Assembly: GCA_043777755.1 (NCBI GenBank) | Contig: JAYWHK010000238.1 | Span: forward strand, 1 to 7,848 | Reading direction: 5' to 3' | DNA: 7,848 bases | Source: CANHEE01 sp043777755 | GTDB lineage: Bacteria > Bacteroidota > Bacteroidia > Chitinophagales > Saprospiraceae | Part shown: one piece after another, positions 5,748-7,848 of the stretch | Layout of the letters: each line of letters begins with the position of its first letter | Numbering within the stretch: position 1 is the stretch's first letter | Notes under the pieces: generated by a model | The model's input: the letters and a program-made list of their open reading frames with translations, nothing else | Database searches by the model: none | What the model was told of the DNA's origin: nothing | Translations under genes and position numbers: made by a program

Positions 5748-6938
5748 TTAAAATTTCCAAATCCGATACACTTCGCCTTCTAAAAATTCTGTTTTTCCAG
5801 TAGGCAATTCTATAAAAGCATCGCTTGTTGTTAAGTTGGCAAAATCGCCAGACCCATTGCCTTCAAAAGGCATTGCAATGGTTTGCGCTTGTTCATTTTG
5901 GCTTAATTTTACTTGTGCAAAATAATGCAAATTTGGCTTAAAAATGATATTTTTTCCCAAAACAGCATAGTTTTTTACTTTTTCAATGCTTAGATTTTTT
6001 TCTAACCAAAGCAAAACATAACGTTGAAAACACATAAAAGTAGAAACTGGATTCCCTGGTAAAGCAAATACAATAGCACCATTTTCAGCCTTACCAAACC
6101 AAAATGGTTTTCCTGGACGTTGCGCTACTTTATGGAATATTTTTTGGACACCAACAGCTTCCAAAGCTCCTGGAATATAATCGAATTTTCCCATAGAAAT
6201 ACCGCCCGACAAAATCAAAATATCGTAATTTTGTGAACAATTTTGGATTTCTTTCCTTGTAACTTCTTCATTATCAGGAATATGCAACAAATCAGCATTT
6301 ATATTATAAGCCAGCAATGCAGCCTGTAAAGTATAACTATTCGAGCGTCGAATCTGGTAGGGTAGAGGTGCTTCGTGAATATCCACCAACTCGTCACCAG
6401 AGGACAGAATCACTATACGAGGCAGTTTTTTTACCTCCAAATGTGTTGCGCCAACTGATGCCGCCATTTGAATTAATTGTGGTGTAATGACTTGATTTTC
6501 AGCAAGCACCAAATCTCCTTTTCGTTTATCTCGACCTTGAATGTGTACATTTTGACCTTGTTTTACATCGTCTGTCAGGAGTGTGAAAAAATCACCTTCA
6601 ACGCTCAAATCTTCGTATCGGATAATCGTATCACAGTTTGTAGGCAAAACAGCACCCGTCATAATCTCAATACATTCGTTCAAGTTTTTTAAAGCAAAAG
6701 GCGCAACACCAGCCCCTTGTGTCGCAATCCGTTTGAAACGACGATTTTTATTTATAAAACCTTGATAATCAATCGCAATGCCGTCCATTGTCACCCGATG
6801 AAAAGGTGGAAAATCTCTATCTGCATAAATATTCTCTGACAAAACACGACCCACCGCATTTGTCAAAACCAACTTTTCAGTGCCGTAATCTCTACGTTCC
6901 GAAAGGATAAAGTTTTCAGCTTCTTGTACGCTTATCAT
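5748..6938 (-). CDS. moeA: MoeA, molybdopterin molybdenumtransferase
   Basis: MoeA inserts molybdate into adenylylated molybdopterin, the last common step of molybdenum cofactor synthesis, in the cytoplasm. The 396 residues cover the whole family length (about 390-410). Visible motifs, in order: FHRVTMDGIAI (46-56) with the conserved Asp52; TGAVLPTNCDTIIRYED (94-110); GRDKRKGD (135-142); ILSSGDELV (177-185), carrying the conserved Glu183; the MoCF-biosynthesis domain signature ILSGGISMGKFDYIP (242-256); QRPGKPFWFG (273-282) and ALPGNPVS (292-299). The C-terminal domain IV (about 325-396) is complete. Nothing essential seems to be missing. The ATG lies next to a repeat-rich spacer that separates it from moaD, and no Shine-Dalgarno sequence is present. 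Only one MoeA-type gene is in view; a separate adenylyltransferase (Mog/MoaB type) would have to be encoded elsewhere. Confidence 0.96.
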   Translation of the reverse strand: MISVQEAENFILSERRDYGTEKLVLTNAVGRVLSENIYADRDFPPFHRVTMDGIAIDYQGFINKNRRFKRIATQGAGVAPFALKNLNECIEIMTGAVLPTNCDTIIRYEDLSVEGDFFTLLTDDVKQGQNVHIQGRDKRKGDLVLAENQVITPQLIQMAASVGATHLEVKKLPRIVILSSGDELVDIHEAPLPYQIRRSNSYTLQAALLAYNINADLLHIPDNEEVTRKEIQNCSQNYDILILSGGISMGKFDYIPGALEAVGVQKIFHKVAQRPGKPFWFGKAENGAIVFALPGNPVSTFMCFQRYVLLWLEKNLSIEKVKNYAVLGKNIIFKPNLHYFAQVKLSQNEQAQTIAMPFEGNGSGDFANLTTSDAFIELPTGKTEFLEGEVYRIWKF

Positions 6939-6947
6939 AAATTCTAA

Positions 6948-6977
6948 ATTCTAAATTCTTTTATTCTAAATTCTTTT
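6948..6977. repeat. Perfect 15-base tandem duplication
   Basis: ATTCTAAATTCTTTT occurs twice in direct succession (6948-6962 and 6963-6977) with no mismatch; a third, diverging copy begins at 6978. It starts 9 bases upstream of the moeA start codon, so changes in copy number would alter the moeA leader without touching the coding frame. Confidence 0.85.
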
Positions 6978-7058
6978 ATTCTAAATTCTAAATTTGTTAC
7001 TTATTCCTATGTTTTCGATTCTAAATTCTAAATTTATTACTTACGCTTACGTTTTTCG
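6978..7058. repeat. Imperfect 40/41-base tandem duplication
   Basis: Two units (6978-7017 and 7018-7058) share their first 18 bases exactly, ATTCTAAATTCTAAATTT, then a TTACTTA block and a TTTTCG end, with changes and a one-base length difference between. A third partial copy starts at 7059 and runs into the palindrome. The partly diverged copies point to an older duplication than the perfect 15-base pair next to it. Confidence 0.8.
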
Positions 7059-7126
7059 ATTCTAAAATTTAGAATTTAAAATTTAGAATTTAAAAACCCC
7101 GAATCCCGAATTTAGAATCCCGAATT

Positions 7127-7369
7127 TCAACCTCCACTCACAGGCGGAATAATAGCCACTTCATTTTTCGATGTAATGACTTGATTATCAGTTGAATATT
7201 CATTGTCAATTGCAATCATATACGATGCTAAAGCTCGCAAACGAGGATGTTTTTCTTCTAAAAAAGACTTTAAATCATTGCTTGTTGCGCCTTCTTGTAG
7301 CTCAATTTCGATACTTGATGCGCCAAAAATTTCTTTGGCAATTCCAAAACTTAAAACAGTTATCAACAT
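7127..7369 (-). CDS. moaD: MoaD, small sulfur-carrier subunit of molybdopterin synthase
   Basis: MoaD is the ubiquitin-like sulfur carrier of molybdopterin synthase. In the known pathway its C-terminal glycine is adenylylated by MoeB and thiocarboxylated, and the sulfur is then passed to cyclic pyranopterin monophosphate inside MoaE. The 80 residues match the family size. The beta-grasp pattern begins MLITVLSFGIAKEIFG, and the protein ends in the diagnostic VAIIPPVSGG with the Gly-Gly exactly at the C-terminus. The ATG at 7369 is the natural start. It lies 66 bases after the moaE stop codon and upstream of moeA, all on the minus strand. No MoeB gene is visible in the window; it may lie upstream. 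ThiS proteins share this fold and tail, but the moaE neighbour makes MoaD the better call. Confidence 0.94.
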   Translation of the reverse strand: MLITVLSFGIAKEIFGASSIEIELQEGATSNDLKSFLEEKHPRLRALASYMIAIDNEYSTDNQVITSKNEVAIIPPVSGG

Positions 7370-7435
7370 ACATATAATAGATATTAAAATATTATAAACG
7401 ATTTATGAACGGTGTTATTTTTACATTCGCCTTTT

Positions 7436-7848
7436 TTAAGGATGCGCAGCCACCCAAACTTGACCGTCTTCAAAAAACTCTTTTTTCCAAATAGGAACTG
7501 TATTTTTGAGCGTATCAATCGCATAGCGGCACGCTTCAAAAGCAACATCACGATGAGCAGAAGCGATACCAATGATAACAGGAATTTCGCCAACTTCTAA
7601 TGTTCCTACAGCATGGTGTATCAATATTTTTTCTACCTGCCAACGTTCCGTGATTTGTTGAGCGATTTTTTCCATTTCTGATTTTGCCATTGGAACGTAG
7701 GCTTCAAACTCCAAGCGAAGTACTTTTTTTCCTTTTGTTTCATTGCGGACAGTGCCTACGAAAAGGTCTATTCCTCCGCAATTTGGTGATTTTAGCCACT
7801 CAAAACATTCTGAAACGCTTAGTTTTTCGCTTGTAATTATAATGTTAA
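7436..7848 (-). CDS. moaE: MoaE, catalytic subunit of molybdopterin synthase (5' end outside the window)
   Basis: MoaE is the large subunit of molybdopterin synthase and converts cyclic pyranopterin monophosphate to molybdopterin using the sulfur on MoaD. The frame stays open to the window edge, giving 136 visible residues, so against a usual length of about 140-150 only a few N-terminal residues are missing. Hallmarks are GGIDLFVGTVRNETKGK near the N-terminus (about 7730-7780), LEFEAY, the conserved SAHRD (about 7547-7561) that helps bind the pterin phosphate, and the WKKE segment (7478-7489) supplying an active-site lysine. A TTG codon at 7714 could seem to be a start, but it would remove the essential first motif, so the longer frame is right. 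moaD follows after 66 bases. The gene is cut by the window, not broken. Confidence 0.94.
   Translation of the reverse strand, partial: NIIITSEKLSVSECFEWLKSPNCGGIDLFVGTVRNETKGKKVLRLEFEAYVPMAKSEMEKIAQQITERWQVEKILIHHAVGTLEVGEIPVIIGIASAHRDVAFEACRYAIDTLKNTVPIWKKEFFEDGQVWVAAHP

Larger units (their letters stand above)
6941..7125. repeat. Spacer built from TTCTAAA repeats in both orientations, between moaD and moeA
   Basis: Nearly the whole moaD-moeA gap consists of short repeats. TTCTAAA occurs eight times on the plus strand (starting at 6942, 6949, 6964, 6979, 6986, 7019, 7026 and 7060), and its complement TTTAGAA three times (7068, 7082, 7111). The orientation flips at a perfect 8+1+8 palindrome at 7059-7075, so the right-hand copies can pair with the left-hand ones in the transcript. 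The heptamer CCCGAAT occurs three times at the moaD end (7098, 7105, 7119). There is no coding potential. It resembles the low-complexity intergenic repeat arrays of some Bacteroidota genomes; its function is unknown. Confidence 0.85.

Noticed and set aside
6111..6120. Arginine (QRPGKP) where some MoeA proteins have lysine
   Set aside because: A basic residue is kept and the surrounding motif is intact; as far as I recall this form is common in Bacteroidota, so it does not suggest a defective enzyme.
6941..7125. Possible CRISPR array
   Set aside because: The units are 7-15 bases or 40/41 bases in direct contact, with no unique spacers of regular length and no cas genes nearby.
7370..7435. 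Possible small gene or regulatory RNA between moaE and moaD
   Set aside because: The 66 bases are plain AT-rich sequence with no hairpin, promoter box or open frame that I can support.
7436..7714. Short 92-residue MoaE starting at a TTG
   Set aside because: The frame continues upstream to the window edge and encodes the conserved FVGTVR region, so the short form is an artefact of start choice.

Overview
The window looks like a chromosomal segment of a Bacteroidota bacterium, probably Cytophagales-like, though the genus cannot be fixed from sequence alone. The DNA is AT-rich. No start codon is preceded by a clear Shine-Dalgarno sequence. The two matches to the Bacteroidota -7 promoter box (TAnnTTTG) lie in the one divergent intergenic region. 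The secreted proteins are lipoproteins with PKD and Calx-beta modules, and a PaaZ of standard bifunctional layout is present. These points are seen in the sequence; the taxonomic reading is inference.

Layout. (1) 77-2994, minus strand: paaZ, the ring-opening hydrolase/aldehyde dehydrogenase of phenylacetate degradation, followed 11 bases later by an unrecognised, much more AT-rich 284-residue gene. (2) 2995-3213: divergent promoter region. (3) 3214-5336, plus strand: a PKD-domain lipoprotein and a Calx-beta plus GH16 lipoprotein (laminarinase-type beta-glucanase), separated by 74 bases holding a palindrome and short tandem repeats, and closed by a strong intrinsic terminator at 5368-5404. (4) 5423-7848, minus strand: a molybdenum cofactor cluster read moaE (5' end just outside the window), moaD, moeA, then a small cupin gene 4 bases after moeA. 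A repeat-built spacer of about 190 bases separates moaD from moeA.

How the genes work together. MoaE and MoaD are the two subunits of molybdopterin synthase; MoeA inserts molybdate into the finished molybdopterin. The cupin is probably co-transcribed, but its role is unknown. The PKD and GH16 lipoproteins probably form a small surface glucan-binding and glucan-cleaving unit, without SusC/SusD genes in view. PaaZ needs the other paa enzymes, none of which is here.

Most of the window is ordinary, well-recognised metabolism. The parts that known families do not explain are the unknown gene at 77-931, the C-terminal half of the PKD lipoprotein, the moeA-cupin link and the two repeat-rich spacers. 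I see no RNA gene, CRISPR array, insertion sequence or clear defence system.
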